From the NCBI GenBank assembly GCA_006503535.1, contig QYRS01000005.1, positions 1,302,001 to 1,366,000 of the forward strand: a DNA stretch of 64,000 nt, read 5' to 3'. This DNA is from Arthrinium phaeospermum. Its lineage: Eukaryota > Ascomycota > Sordariomycetes > Amphisphaeriales > Apiosporaceae. A program made the translations under genes and the position numbers. Position 1 is the first letter of the stretch. The number at the start of each line of letters is the position of its first letter. Positions 36,001 through 48,271 of the stretch are shown in pieces. Below the pieces are notes generated by a model. The model had not been told where the DNA came from and made no database searches. It worked only from the letters and a program-made list of their open reading frames with translations.

Positions 36001-36668
36001 CCGCACTTGTTATCCCGGATGAGGCATCGGAGCTTGTCAATCATGGCAATGTAGGGCTTCTGGTCCTTGAACTTGGTCTCAATGTCGAAGTCGAAACCGT
36101 CGACAGACAGATCGCCGAAAGGACGCGGGCCATTGTAGCCCTTGTGCTTGGGTCCGAAGATGTCATACATCTGCTGACCAAACTGCACGCCAGCATCCAC
36201 GGAGGAGATGGCGTAGTTGCTCTTGGCTGTCACCTCACCGCCAATGGAGAGGTAGACCTTCTTGCCGAGGTCCTGGCACACCTTGATGTCCTCCTTCATG
36301 TCGTTGCATTCAGTAAGAAGCTTGGTAGAGACGGGGCCCTTACGGGTGCTCTTCTGGAAGACGGTGGCATAACAGTGGGCACCGAAGTTGGTTCCCGGGT
36401 AGCCCATGCCGTTCTCGGGGGAGTTGTTGACAAAGGCGAGGGTGACATGGTCGATGCTGTCAGACTTGCAGTACGTGCTAAGTCTATCGGTCTCACCAAC
36501 CGGGAGGGGGGCCTGTCCCTGTAGATGGTCGTGAGTAGGCTGTTGTCATAGATTCAAGATATGGTGTAAACTTACGAAGTAGGTGTTGACCTTGCATTCC
36601 TTGGTGTAGTGTGCCAGGCCAGGGGCAGCGGTGGCAGCGACCACGATGACCGACTTGCTGATGTGCAT
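33067..36668 (-). CDS. GPI-anchored GH18 chitinase (class III, ChiA1-like) with very long repetitive tail
   Basis: Three exons, 36576-36668, 35698-36518 and 33067-35641, give 1162 aa. A signal peptide (MHISKSVIVVAATAAPGLA) is followed by a GH18 barrel with KVYLSIGG and the catalytic signature DGFDFDIE (Asp171 to Glu178, Glu178 the proton donor). The barrel ends near GVSIWDAYFA. A Cys-containing segment, CGGCKNDVCPPKPK, follows. Then come about 450 residues of Ser/Ala/Thr repeats, a Cys module (TITSCAATVTDCPARLGS and VCPVSG), a block of Asn-Gly-Ser repeats, and a C-terminal hydrophobic GPI signal, ISLVGSFVAAFALLF. Class III GPI-anchored chitinases act on chitin in the fungal wall during growth, branching and germination. 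The tail would carry dense O-glycans. It shares its Cys module with the GH16 gene. Confidence 0.92.
33361..33780 (-). repeat. Asn-Gly-Ser nonapeptide-coding tandem repeat
   Basis: In the chitinase tail a 9-bp unit coding Asn-Gly-Ser is repeated many times, including a run of identical units at about 33470-33580. Two larger copies, each NGS repeat plus a NTNTGSNTVYNTG-like spacer, indicate higher-order duplication. Length variation between strains is likely. Confidence 0.9.
34200..35440 (-). repeat. Ser/Ala/Thr-rich degenerate repeats in the chitinase tail
   Basis: Imperfect units of the SATESATES and SASATEPATES type fill about 1.2 kb of the third exon. There are also two copies of an acidic unit, DEDCTDEPDFSQSATASAS or a close variant. 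The composition predicts an extended, heavily O-mannosylated stalk. Confidence 0.88.
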
Positions 36669-39600
36669 TTTGAAATTAGGGGGGCGATTATAATATTATT
36701 AAAGGATTGTGATAGGACCGTAGAGGCCGGGTGGAAGGAGTGCTGTGATCGAGGACCAACGAAAGGACGCAAACCAAACTGGTTGCAACGGCTGGCAGGC
36801 AGACCGTGTCTTGTCAAGTGCCGTGTGTGGGTGAGAGAGAGAAGGGAAGGAGAAGACCGAAAGAGGTGACATCGGAGCCTTCAAATATGAAGATGCCTCA
36901 TCGCTCCGAGGCCCGCTCAGCTGGGCGAGGCACGTCTCTTTCCCCTTCCCCTCGCCTCTACGAAATTGGACGTGGGCAGAGTCCATCGCGCTCCCGATGC
37001 ATCTATGGAGCCCGGCCTAACGAGCTCCAAAAGGGGGTATCTCTCCTCTTTCTCACCTGCCCGCCCACCGACCAATCTGACTTGTTCACTCTAACAAGTG
37101 CCCGATAGGGCCAGCCGCTCGCTGTACCTGCAGCCGCCTGCCTAGAACCTCACGATGGTGGGCCGGATGGTAGTGGGTTGCGGTGCATGTTGTTGGTCGC
37201 GATAGAGTCCTGTGCTCTAGGCTATATCGGGGTTGGCACAGGCCTCTTTCGGAATCGGGAAGGCAGCTAATGCCAGGGACAGCATCTAGCGTCGCTCAAT
37301 AGTTGCATGCCGTCTTGCAGCCTAGCACTCAGCACTACTCGCCATTGGCCGGATGCGAAGATGGCCTCCCACGCGTAGACGTACCTGCGCGCAGCGTTTT
37401 TTGCCTGCAGTTAGAGGTAGCTCGCCCATGAGGGGTTCGTTCAACCGTGGGCTAGACTACTACTAGACGTCTTGTTCAGCCAGCCGCTCCCCAGTTTAGC
37501 CCGGAGTCTAGATCCACTGCACTCGCGCAAATCCCTGCGCAAACCGCGTGGGAGCTGATCACTGCCAATTTCGTTTACTGGAGTAGTTCACTCTAAGCTT
37601 GTTCGATGGGGTTGACAGGAGTCTGAGGGTTAGGACGTAATGGGTCATCGCTGCGAAGTCGCGGATGGGCGACATGTCGTTCATCGCGCCATAGCTAATC
37701 CGAACCGCCGGGTTTCCTCTCCAGTTGAGGTTAGGCTCTGAATGTCTCCGGTCCCGACTCGTCGAATAGCTGCACAGCTGAAAGAACTTGTTCCCCTAAC
37801 AAGATGCCGTCAGTCCAAGTCTGCAATGGACTGAACCGCCGTCTCCTACTACTGCAGTACAGAAATTGCATCTAACTGGCTGCGCCTATCGGCCAGTGCC
37901 ACCGTCAAGAAATACATGTAGTATGCAGGCGATGTGAGCCCCCTGGCCCTGACTCAGTGATGCGCCAAATCACCGGGGCACAGCCGCAGACAGCCTGCCA
38001 AGCGAGATGTTTTCCTTGCTTCCTCCGCTCTGCCCCGAGCCCAACATGGTATATTGACGTCGCGGTGTCTTCTGCGATTGGGTGACTGTCTCCCGCATAT
38101 ACAGTCATTGGTAGGAACGTAGTTGGCATTTGCCTATAGGTTGGGATGGATGCCAACGGCGATTTGTCCCTGGTTAATTTTGCTGGGCACATGTATATAT
38201 TTGACCATGGTCATGCCGGTTTGGTGGATGTTTTCCATTTCCATATCTTCTCGGGGATATCGAGCGAAACCGAAAGCGCCATGCATCATTTTTGCCACGC
38301 GTTAGCCGATGCCCAACTGCAGCTCTTATTTGCGTCACTACGGCCGTGGCGTACTACTAGAATGGTTAGAGCAATTGCCACAAATGCATATGCACACGAC
38401 ATGCTTTCTTTTGTTCTCAACGGCCGAGACAATACGGATCCGCACTCAAGTACTGAAAAGTACTATAGGTATTTTGTTACCGTAGTCTTCGGAGAGGCAT
38501 CTGTCAGTCTTGCCCACATTTCCAGGACGACCCATGGAGATGATGACCGCAAATATCGGTCCTACGATATGAAACAGGAAAACACGTCAAGGGAAGCAAA
38601 ATACACGAATGGGGTGTTACATGGGAACTCCCCTTGTTGATATGAAGAAATGTCCTTTTCGCGGCACAGCGTCTTGTCTACGGGCCTTTTCGTCGGCCCA
38701 AGGTAGCACGTTCGGGCTAGTTCCTGCGCACCTCTGCGGGGCAATCACAGAGAATCTTTCGACTTCAGACGAAGGCCGCTGGCATTTTCAATTGGATAAG
38801 AAATATCCTCCTTGCAATGGGTAAATGTAGTAATCATACGTTTCTGCAGTGCAAGGGGTTATCACCCCGCTCTGGATGGGTCCATTGCCTTCGGTGCCGG
38901 CTCCGGGTGCGATGCCGCTCGATTGTAGGTATCAGCTCCACCAAGGAAATCTCGATACTGTGAATTTTCATGGGCACAAGTAGGATTCGGCTGCTTCGTA
39001 CAGAAAATATATAGACCCTGAGTCCGGCCTTGGTGATAACGTTGGGCATACGTTCATACATCTCGTTCTGTGCGGCGGCCATCTTAGGGAAAGACGGTGC
39101 TGACCTCGATATACTACCCCATGAGTGTAATCACAGGAGAAAAGCATAGGGTCGGCACTTTCTATTTGCAAGGCAGGGATGCAACATTGGTTGCCCTCCT
39201 CGGCTTGTGTCAATATTAAAAGTGCGGCACTAATCCGGCAGTCATGGTAGATGAATCTCCAGGCAGCAGCCTCCCGATGGAGTTGATGTGGAGTTTATGA
39301 GAGGGCCACTGGCAGACCTGTATCAACGACTGTGTATGGTCTCAAATGTACCAGGAGCGGCTGTAGAGGCTCTCCTGGGCTCAAATGCCCCATGGAACGA
39401 GGCCATGGCTCCGGCAAGACTCATCCGTCTGTGAGCCCATATGTTTCGGGGGCCCGACTGCTGCGGAATCGGACGGTCTTGCGATTCTTGGTTGTTCTCC
39501 TCTCGGTCTCATCCGCTGTGCAGCCACAAAAGTAAACCATAAACAGCTTGGGCTGGATTGGACAAAAAAAAAACAATGGCTTTAATCATAAATTCATCCT

Positions 39601-39681
39601 ATGTACAGTTCGCTTTATGTTCTATGCAGATTTACGCCTTTATATGCACACGCTGACGCCCCTGGTTGGCATAATGTTTAC
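36669..39681. other. 3-kb gene-poor region
   Basis: No well-supported gene. The left end is the chitinase promoter. One ATG-started frame at 38146-38640 (164 codons, plus strand) is the longest. It has no signal peptide, domain, intron signals or familiar motif, and I treat it as chance or an unsupported hypothetical. No inverted or direct terminal repeats were noticed. Confidence 0.45.
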
Positions 39682-40773
39682 CTACTCGGAATCGAGTACG
39701 ATAACTTCGGCATCCTTATCACCAACACTCTCCACGGAGAGCTTGTCACCGGCCCTCAGGTTATCGATGAAAGCGCCATCTCCCTCGCTGTAAACCTCCT
39801 CCCGGCCATCGAGTCTGACCTTGGCCTTGCCCCCCTTCGTCATGGGAATGTGTACGAAGACCTTGCGCTTAGGGTTGTCGGTGGCGTTGGCGCCCACGAT
39901 CCACTCGAACTTGCTTTGAGGGGCAATGATGCCGGCCCCCATGACAAAGTCGGCGTGGATGGGGATGGTGTTCGCGATCCGCGGTTCGGCCTTCTTTTCC
40001 TCCTCGGCCGTCGCCTCGGGCCCGCCTTTGAGGGGACTCAAAATGGGCACGAACGCCTTCTTCTTGTCCTCCTCGGGGAAGTTGCGGGTGTGGTAACGAG
40101 GGGGGAGACCGCGCTTCCACGGGATGGCCCAGATCTGCAGGAAGTGGACGGTGTCCTTGCGGTGCTCGTTGAACTCGGAATGGGCGATGCCAGTTCCGCC
40201 GGTAGTGAACTGGACGTCCCCGCGGTTCATCTTGTAGAACTTGTCCGACTGGCCACCTTCACTGCCCTTCTGCAGCATGGAGTCGCGGTGCGTCAGCTCG
40301 CCCGACAGAATGTACGAGAAGATCTCAAAGTTCGCATGAGGGTGCGTGGGGAATCCGGTGCCAGGCTTGACGCGGTCCTCGTTCAGCACTCGGAGCGAGC
40401 CGAAGTGGGTGAAGCGAGGGTCATACCAGTCGGCGAAGGAGAAGCTGTGGTAGGTGTTCAGCCAGCCATGGTCTGAGTGTCCGCGCGTGGCCGAGCGGTG
40501 CGGCGTCAGCTTGGCGTGGGAAAGAGTCTTAGACATGGCGTTCTTGACCGCGTTCATAGACTCCGGCAAGTTCGTATTGTCTGTGTCCGTGGGAACAGAC
40601 TTCAGATCCGATGTGGTGGTGATCTCAGCTGGCGTTGCTTCTTGTGATAGAGGCGACGGAGAATTGCCCTTGGATAGTATGTCCTGGAAAAAGGATGCGA
40701 CGATGGCTGAATTGTACAGGAGTATGGAGACAAAAACCACCAGAATGGAGGAGACCAGAATTGCACCCTTCAT
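39682..40773 (-). CDS. Pirin family protein with N-terminal hydrophobic segment
   Basis: A single exon gives 363 aa from the ATG at 40773; the frame extends a little further upstream but without an ATG. The pirin domain starts near residue 80 (MSKTLSHAKL). It carries the first metal-ligand pair in FPTHPHANFEIFSY (His144, His146) and the second His/Glu pair in GTGIAHSEFNEH, so the Fe-binding cupin is intact. A second cupin half ends the protein. Pirins are bicupin proteins; some are quercetinases and others redox-sensing transcription cofactors. Unlike a typical cytosolic or nuclear pirin, this one begins with about 35 residues including VSSILVVFVSILLYNSAIV, a probable membrane anchor or targeting sequence, then a Ser/Thr/Pro linker. 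Translation could also start at Met73 or Met80, giving a plain pirin. Confidence 0.9.
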   Translation of the reverse strand: MKGAILVSSILVVFVSILLYNSAIVASFFQDILSKGNSPSPLSQEATPAEITTTSDLKSVPTDTDNTNLPESMNAVKNAMSKTLSHAKLTPHRSATRGHSDHGWLNTYHSFSFADWYDPRFTHFGSLRVLNEDRVKPGTGFPTHPHANFEIFSYILSGELTHRDSMLQKGSEGGQSDKFYKMNRGDVQFTTGGTGIAHSEFNEHRKDTVHFLQIWAIPWKRGLPPRYHTRNFPEEDKKKAFVPILSPLKGGPEATAEEEKKAEPRIANTIPIHADFVMGAGIIAPQSKFEWIVGANATDNPKRKVFVHIPMTKGGKAKVRLDGREEVYSEGDGAFIDNLRAGDKLSVESVGDKDAEVIVLDSE

Positions 40774-41113
40774 ATATACAAGTCCAGAAACGGTTCTGGA
40801 AACCACAGGTTCAGTCTGGTTCGAAAATGCAAAGTAAATGATGAGTGATGCTTGAAAAGAGATGACCTAGAAATCCGCCCCCATTGGAAATCATGAATAA
40901 ATAACTGGTCGCGCAGTCGAGCCCGAGCGAGCTGTCATGCCATTTGGTGATCTTTCCACCCTATGACGAGGCTTTTCTGCCCATTAGCGGCGTTGACTTG
41001 CTTATGGACGATTAGCTGATTGCTTATACAGATTACCGATGCCCCACTTGACCAACGGTGTGGGATGACTAAGGCTCCATAAGTGCAGTTTCGAGTATGT
41101 TTCGGCGATACAG
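40774..41113. other. Pirin upstream region, abutting the AT-rich element
   Basis: About 340 bp of normal-composition sequence that should hold the pirin promoter. It ends at the TA dinucleotide flanking the left inverted repeat. Confidence 0.5.
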
Positions 41114-41115
41114 TA
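41114..41115. repeat. Left TA target-site duplication
   Basis: TA directly outside the left terminal inverted repeat, matched by TA at 48270-48271 outside the right one. Confidence 0.55.
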
Positions 41116-41155
41116 CCCACTACCTACAGGGGTCGTTCCTATTACCCTTAAAGTT
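41116..41155 (+). repeat. Left terminal inverted repeat, 40 bp
   Basis: Begins CCCACTACCTACAGGGGTCG. It matches the reverse complement of 48230-48269 at 32 of 40 positions by eye. All eight differences are transitions (C/T or G/A), as RIP would produce. Confidence 0.8.
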
Positions 41156-44100
41156 TTTACGTTTATATATGTACGCCCTTAATAATATTATATATTATAA
41201 TTATACTAAAGGCTTCGACTTAACCTTCGATGCACGATTAAGGCCGTTATTATATCTTTATCGATAATTTTAATAACTCGCGAATTATTAATAATTAAAC
41301 GAAATAAAATTATACTTTATTTATATTATATTTATATTTTATTTATTCTTTATTAATATTTTTTTTTTAATATAAAATTACCGTTATTTTATCGACTTTT
41401 AAAATATATATTATAATATATAAATTATATATAAACTTTATTTATTAATTATTTATAAAAACGTAAATTACTTATTATTTTCGATAACGATAAAAAAAAA
41501 ACCCTTAAAAAAATACGTTTAATATTTAATTATTATATAAACTTTATATATATTAATATTAATTTAATTCCTCGATTTAATAAAAAAATTACTTTTCGCT
41601 CCGTTAAAAGTAATCGTCGCTATAAATATATTTAATTTATATAAAATTTATATATTATTTTAATATTATAATAACTTTTTATTTATAAAAAATATCGAGT
41701 TAATTATTATTTATCGTAAAATAAATATATAATTTAAATTTAATTTAAATATTATAAACGTTTTTTAACGAATTATACCTTTGATATATATAATAAATAA
41801 AATTTTATTTTTTTTAAAAATATAAAATAAGTTTATATATTATTTAAATATTATATTAATTATAATTAATTATTTTTAAAAATTATTAATAATTTTTTAT
41901 TAAAAAAACTTTTTTCATAAAAAATAAGCTTTTTTCTTTATTTTTTATTTAAATTTAATTTAAATATTATTTATATTTAAACGTTTTTATATCCTTAAAT
42001 TCGTTTAATTTTTTTAAAAAATAAATTAATAAAAATATATCGATATATATTAATTTTATATAAATAATATACGTTATTTTAATAATATATAAATATAATA
42101 TATAATATATAAATTTTATATATATTACGTTTAATAAATTAATAAATAAGGTTATTAATAATAAATATAATAACGATATTATATATATATATTTAAATTT
42201 AATATATTTATAATAGTATTATTAAATAATAAATTTTTATTATTATAAATATTAAAATTAATATTAAATATATAATTAGAAAAATCGGTATTTATATTAA
42301 CGTAATATAATATATAAATATCGTATAAATCTTATATATATAAAAGAGGATAAAAAAGGGTTAATTAATATTATATAAATTAAATTAAATTATAACGATT
42401 TAGAAATTTTAATTAAATAAAATTTTAATTCGATATAAATAATATATATTTTTTTTATATAAAAGAAATTATTTATATAATAATAATAATTCGATAAAAT
42501 CGGTTCGGCGTTAAAATAGGGTAAAGATTAATATTAATATTTAATAAATTAAATATTATTTAGATTTTATATATATATTATATACGTTTAATTTATTTAT
42601 AATTAAATAAAATGTTTTTTATATTAATAAATAATTTATATTTATTAAATATATAAATTAAATTATTAACGGTATATATTATTTATATCATTAAATATAA
42701 AATATAAATATTATATATATATAAATAAATAAAAAAAAAAGAATATTTATATAAAAAATATTTATCGAAACGAGTTTTAAAAATTAAATCGATATAATTA
42801 TAATATATAAATAATATAAATATAATATTTAAATTTAATATATTTATATAATATTTTTATATTTATTAATAAAAATAGTTATTAAATATTCAGAAATATT
42901 ATTAAAAAAAAATTAATTTATATTATATAAATTTTATATAAATTTTATATAGTTTTTATATATTTTAATTCGATTTCGAAAATAATATCGCGTTATTTAT
43001 TAAAAATAACGAAACGATAAAAAACGTTAATAAAAAATTAATAAAATATAAATATTATTTATATAATAAATAAACGGTATATATAAATTAATAACGGCTT
43101 TTTCGGCTTAAATAATATTATTATAATCGAAAGGGTAAATAATTTATTTAAAATTAATATATATATATTTATATTTAAGGTAAAGGAATTTATTATTATA
43201 AGAAATTATATAACGATTAATTTTATAATATTAATATAAAATATAAATAATTTTTAAATAAAAACGATATATATAATCGATAATAATTCGAAGTTTTTAT
43301 TATAATAAATATTAAAATTAAAGATAATTTTTATTATATAATTAAATAATTTAATATTAATATATATATATATAATATTATATAAATTTAATATATAAAT
43401 TAAGGAATATTTATTAAAAAATTTCGATTCGTAAAATAAAGGTATCGATAAGAATAAAAGTTATATTAAATAAATATATATAATATTTAAATTTTATATA
43501 AAAAAGGCGTTTATTAATTATAAATATAAATTTAAATATTATTTAAAATAACGATATAAAGAATATTTTTAAATATATTAATAAAGTTAATATAAAATTT
43601 ATATAAAGTTTATATAAGGTATAAATAATATATATAAAAATTAAAATTATCATAAACGGTATTTAAATTCGAAAAAGCGGCGGAAACGAACGCGGCGAAA
43701 ACAGCGGTTTAATTCGATATTTTAATTTAATTTAAATATATAATTAATATAAATAATATTTAAATTTTAAAAGAAATTAAAATTTAATAAATATTTATTA
43801 TATAAATAATATTAATATTTAATTTAAATAAAGTATAAATAATATTTATAATAAAATAATTTATATTAAATATTTTTTTATAAAACAAATTATAATAAAT
43901 ATTTAATATAATATTATACGAATAATATATAAATAATATTCGAATAAAATATACGTATTACACGGGTAAAAGGTAAATTTACGATAACGAATTTATTTAA
44001 AAAAAAAAAAAAGAATTATTACGCGACGCGAAATAATTAATATTTAAATATTTAATATAAAAACTACGTTAATTTCGATTCGAAATAAAATATAATAATA

Positions 44101-47100
44101 TTTAAATAATATATTTATTATATTAATTATAAATTTATATATTAAATATATTATAAAATTAAAAAAATAATAATTATTTTATTATTTATTAAAATTAAAT
44201 TTATATTTCGCGTAATTAATTTAATTTATTATTAAATTAAATAAAAAATTTTTTAATATATAATAAAATAATTATTATTAAAAAAAAAAATATATTATTA
44301 TAATATATATAATATATATATAAATATCGTTTATATAATATATTTATATTATTAAATTTTATAATAATATTATTTTTTTTTTATTTAAACGTTTTATTTT
44401 TATAGTTCGCTTTTTTTTTAATTAATTTATATAATATTATAATTCGTTATTATTTAATTCATAATTTATATATATATATAATATTTAAATTAAATTATTT
44501 AATTTCGGGTTTTCGTTTTCGTTTTTTTATTTTTAATAAATATATAATTTATAAATTATATATATTTTTATATATTTAATTTAAACGCGATAATAAATTA
44601 TTAAATTAATAATATATATAATTATTTTTAATAATATAATTTAAATTAAATTAAATTAAATAAAGTAAATTCTTTATATATTAACGAGGGATTATTAAAG
44701 AATTTAAATAACGAAATTTAAATATTATATAAAATTAATTCGAGTTTTAATATATTAAAATATATTTTATTTTTATCGATATTAATAATATAATTAATAT
44801 TTTTAAATTATTAACCTTTTTTTTATATAATATATATAAGGTTTAAATTAAATTTATTTTTAAATATATTTTATATAAACGGGAAATAATAATTATTAAT
44901 CGTTATTAAAATTTAAATAATATTTTTATTTAACGTTTAAAAAAAATTATTAAAGTTTAAATATATTTTATTAAGTTTATTATAAATATATTAAGCTTTT
45001 TTAATATAATTACGAATTAATTTAATTAATATAAATAAAATATAAATATAATATAAATAATATTTATTTTATTAATAATTTATATAAATTTAATTATAAT
45101 CGATATATTTTATTATCGAAACGATATTTAAAGTTTTATTAAAAAAACGTAATAATAATATCGATTAAAAAAAATATTTAAAAACTATTTTATATAAATA
45201 TAAATATAATTCGTATTATATTTAAATAAAAAATAAATAATATATATATAAATATATAATTATAAAGAAATTAAATCGCCGGTTAATAAAATTATTAATT
45301 ATAAAATATTCGCTTTTAAAAATATTTATATATTTAATAATATTAATATAATAAATAAGTTTAATTTTTAAATATATTTAATTTAAATTTTTTATTAATT
45401 ATAAAAGGATTTTATATTTAAATTATTTAACGATTTTTTAAAAAAAAGTAAATAAATAATATAATATATAAAGTATATATAAAAAAATATATTCAGGTAA
45501 TAAAATATCGTAATTTTAATTAATTTATTTAATATTTATTTTAAATTTATATTAAATATAAAATTTAATAATTTATCGATTTAATAATTCGGATATTTCG
45601 TTTAAAAATTCCGTTTTAAATATACCTTATAAAATATAATAACGTACGATAAATATTTTTATTATATTTAAAATAAATTTATATTTAAAATATATTTAAT
45701 ATATAAAATATAAATATTAAAATAAAAATATTATAAAGAAATTATTTAAAATTATAGGTTTATTTTTTATATATATCGATAATAATTATATAAATAATAT
45801 ACTTAATATTATTTAGGTTTATATAATAATTAAATTTAATTTTTTAATTAAATATATATTTAAATTAATAAAATATATATATAAAGAATTAATAATATAT
45901 TTTAATAATATTTTAATTAATAAATATATATAAAAACGATAATTTTTAAATATATAATTAATATATAAAGATATAAATAATATATATATATATATATTTA
46001 TTATATTTAATTAAAAAATAAAAGTTTATTTTTTTAATTATTATTTTAAATAATAGATTTATTTAAATATAAATATATTTTAAAAGTAAATTTATTTAAT
46101 ATTTCGTTATATAAATTATTATATCGTAATATTCTTTTATATATTTTAAAAATATATATTTCGCGAATAAATTATTTATTTTTTATTTAAATATTTTTTA
46201 AATAAAGTTTACGTTAATATTTAATAAAGTTTATATTTTTAAAGTATATAATTAAACGTTATTATTATATTAATTTATTTAATCGATTTTATAAATTAAA
46301 TTTAATATAATATATATTAAAGTATATAATATTTAATTTTTTATAAAGTTTACAATAAAATTATTTAAATTAGATTCGAATTATATATATAATTAATATA
46401 ATATATATATATATATATATTTTAAATTAATTTTAATAAATTTTATTATCGTATAAATTCGTTAAATTTTATTATTAACGATAATAATAATTTAATCGAA
46501 ATTAAAAGGATATATAAATATAATTTACGTATCATAATATATATATATTTATCGATAAAGTATATATAAAACGAAAATATTTATATATTATTTATACGTC
46601 ATTATATAAATATAATTTTTTCTTAATAAATAATTATATTTATAATATTATTAATTTTTAGTTTTTATATATTTAATATATATATTATATAATTTTTATT
46701 AAAAAGTCGTTTAAATATAAATATATAAAGTAATAAAATAAAATACAATTAATATTATTTTTAAAAAAAATCGTTTAATAATAATTTTAAATTTCGTTAA
46801 TTCGGGAATAATTAATAATAATAATTTAAATTATATTAATATATTATTTAAATATAAAATATACGGCGTATATATATTATTTCGTATAAAAATTCGAAAA
46901 AGTTTTTAGGATATATATTTTTATATTCGGAAAAGAAATATTTATAATTCTTTTCGATATAAACCTTTTAAAATACGTTATAAAAATTATATATTTTTAA
47001 TTTATAATTTATATAAAAAGTAAAAGATTTATTACTTAATTTATTTATATAATTATTAATTTAAAATTCGATCTTTTTTTTATTAACGTATATTTTAATA

Positions 47101-48229
47101 TAATAATAAAAATTTATTAAATTAAAATCGGTTAAATATTATATTATTTATAAATATATTTAATATATAATATTTATAATAATTAATATCGAAATAAATA
47201 TAATTTTAACGATATATAATATATTTTTTTGAAATTTATATATATTTAATTTATATATATATATTTAAAAGGAAAAAAAATATTTTAAAAATTTTAACGT
47301 TATATTATGAATTATATTATTTTAAATATAATATTATTAATTTTAAATAAATTTAATATAAATAAAGTATATATAAAATAAAAATATATATATAAATTAA
47401 TATTTTTATAAATATTTTTATATTTTTAAATATAGTATTTTAAATCGGAATATTATTATTTTAAATAAATATTTTTATATTTAATTTATATTTAATAATA
47501 TATAATATATTTATAAGAAATATATATAAACGCTAATAGGATTAAATAGTTTTATATTTCGTTAATTTCGATAAATAAATAATAGTTATTTAAAATAATT
47601 ATATTAAAATTTTTAATAATATTTTATTAAAATTAATATATATTAAATATATATAATATAAAAATATAAATTATATCGTATATTAATATAGTTTTTAATA
47701 TATATTTTTATTTATTTTTTTTTTAATTAAAATAAAATATTTTTAAAGTTTATTCGATTTATTATTTTTAAAATTTAAATAAAGTTTATATTTTAAATAA
47801 GTATTAATTAATTTCGAAAATATATCGAATAAAATATTATTAAGCGTATTTAATAAAGCGTTTAACGATAATAAAGAAGTAAAAAAAGTATTTAAATTTA
47901 AAATAAATTCTTAGATAATAATTTTATATAAAGTAATATTATTATTACATATTATATTTTAAAATTTTATAACGAAATTATTTATATAAAATATAAATTT
48001 TATTTATATATTAAATATTTTTTATTATAAGATTTTATTTTATTTTTATTTTAAAATTTATTTTAACGTTATAAGGTTTAGTTATTATAGAAACGATATA
48101 AGTTTTTAAAGGTTTATATATATATTTAATTAATATAATATAATTTTAAAATTTAAACTTTATCCGAGCTTTATATATAATTATATATTTTAAAGGTAAT
48201 ATAAATAGCCCGTTAATGACGCCTAGATT

Positions 48230-48269
48230 AACTTTAAGGGTGGTGGGAATAACCCCTGTGGGTGGTAGG
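48230..48269 (-). repeat. Right terminal inverted repeat, 40 bp
   Basis: Read on the minus strand it begins CCTACCACCCACAGGGGTTA and runs to CTTAAAGTT, pairing with 41116-41155. It keeps more C than the left copy, so it is probably closer to the ancestral end. Confidence 0.8.
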
Positions 48270-48271
48270 TA

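Larger units (their letters stand above)
41116..48269. mobile_element. RIP-saturated AT-rich element with terminal inverted repeats
   Basis: A 7154-bp block with abrupt composition change, almost entirely A and T. The remaining C and G lie mostly in CpG or CpT. CpA and TpG are nearly absent and TpA is in great excess, the classic RIP footprint. There is no open frame of about 60 codons anywhere in six frames. Its ends are 40-bp inverted repeats (41116-41155 and 48230-48269) flanked by TA. Size, inverted repeats and TA duplication point to a class II DNA transposon or a composite of several. The coding content has been erased, so the superfamily cannot be read. TA is used by Tc1/mariner-type elements, but 7 kb is large for these. 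Confidence 0.8.

Noticed and set aside
38146..38640. 164-codon ATG-started frame in the 3-kb spacer
   Set aside because: No signal peptide, domain, introns or biased composition. A frame of this length is expected by chance somewhere in 64 kb.
41116..48269. Mitochondrial insertion or centromere as explanation of the AT block
   Set aside because: No mitochondrial genes or tRNAs are readable; the CpA-specific loss and inverted ends fit a RIPed element better. A centromere would usually be much longer.
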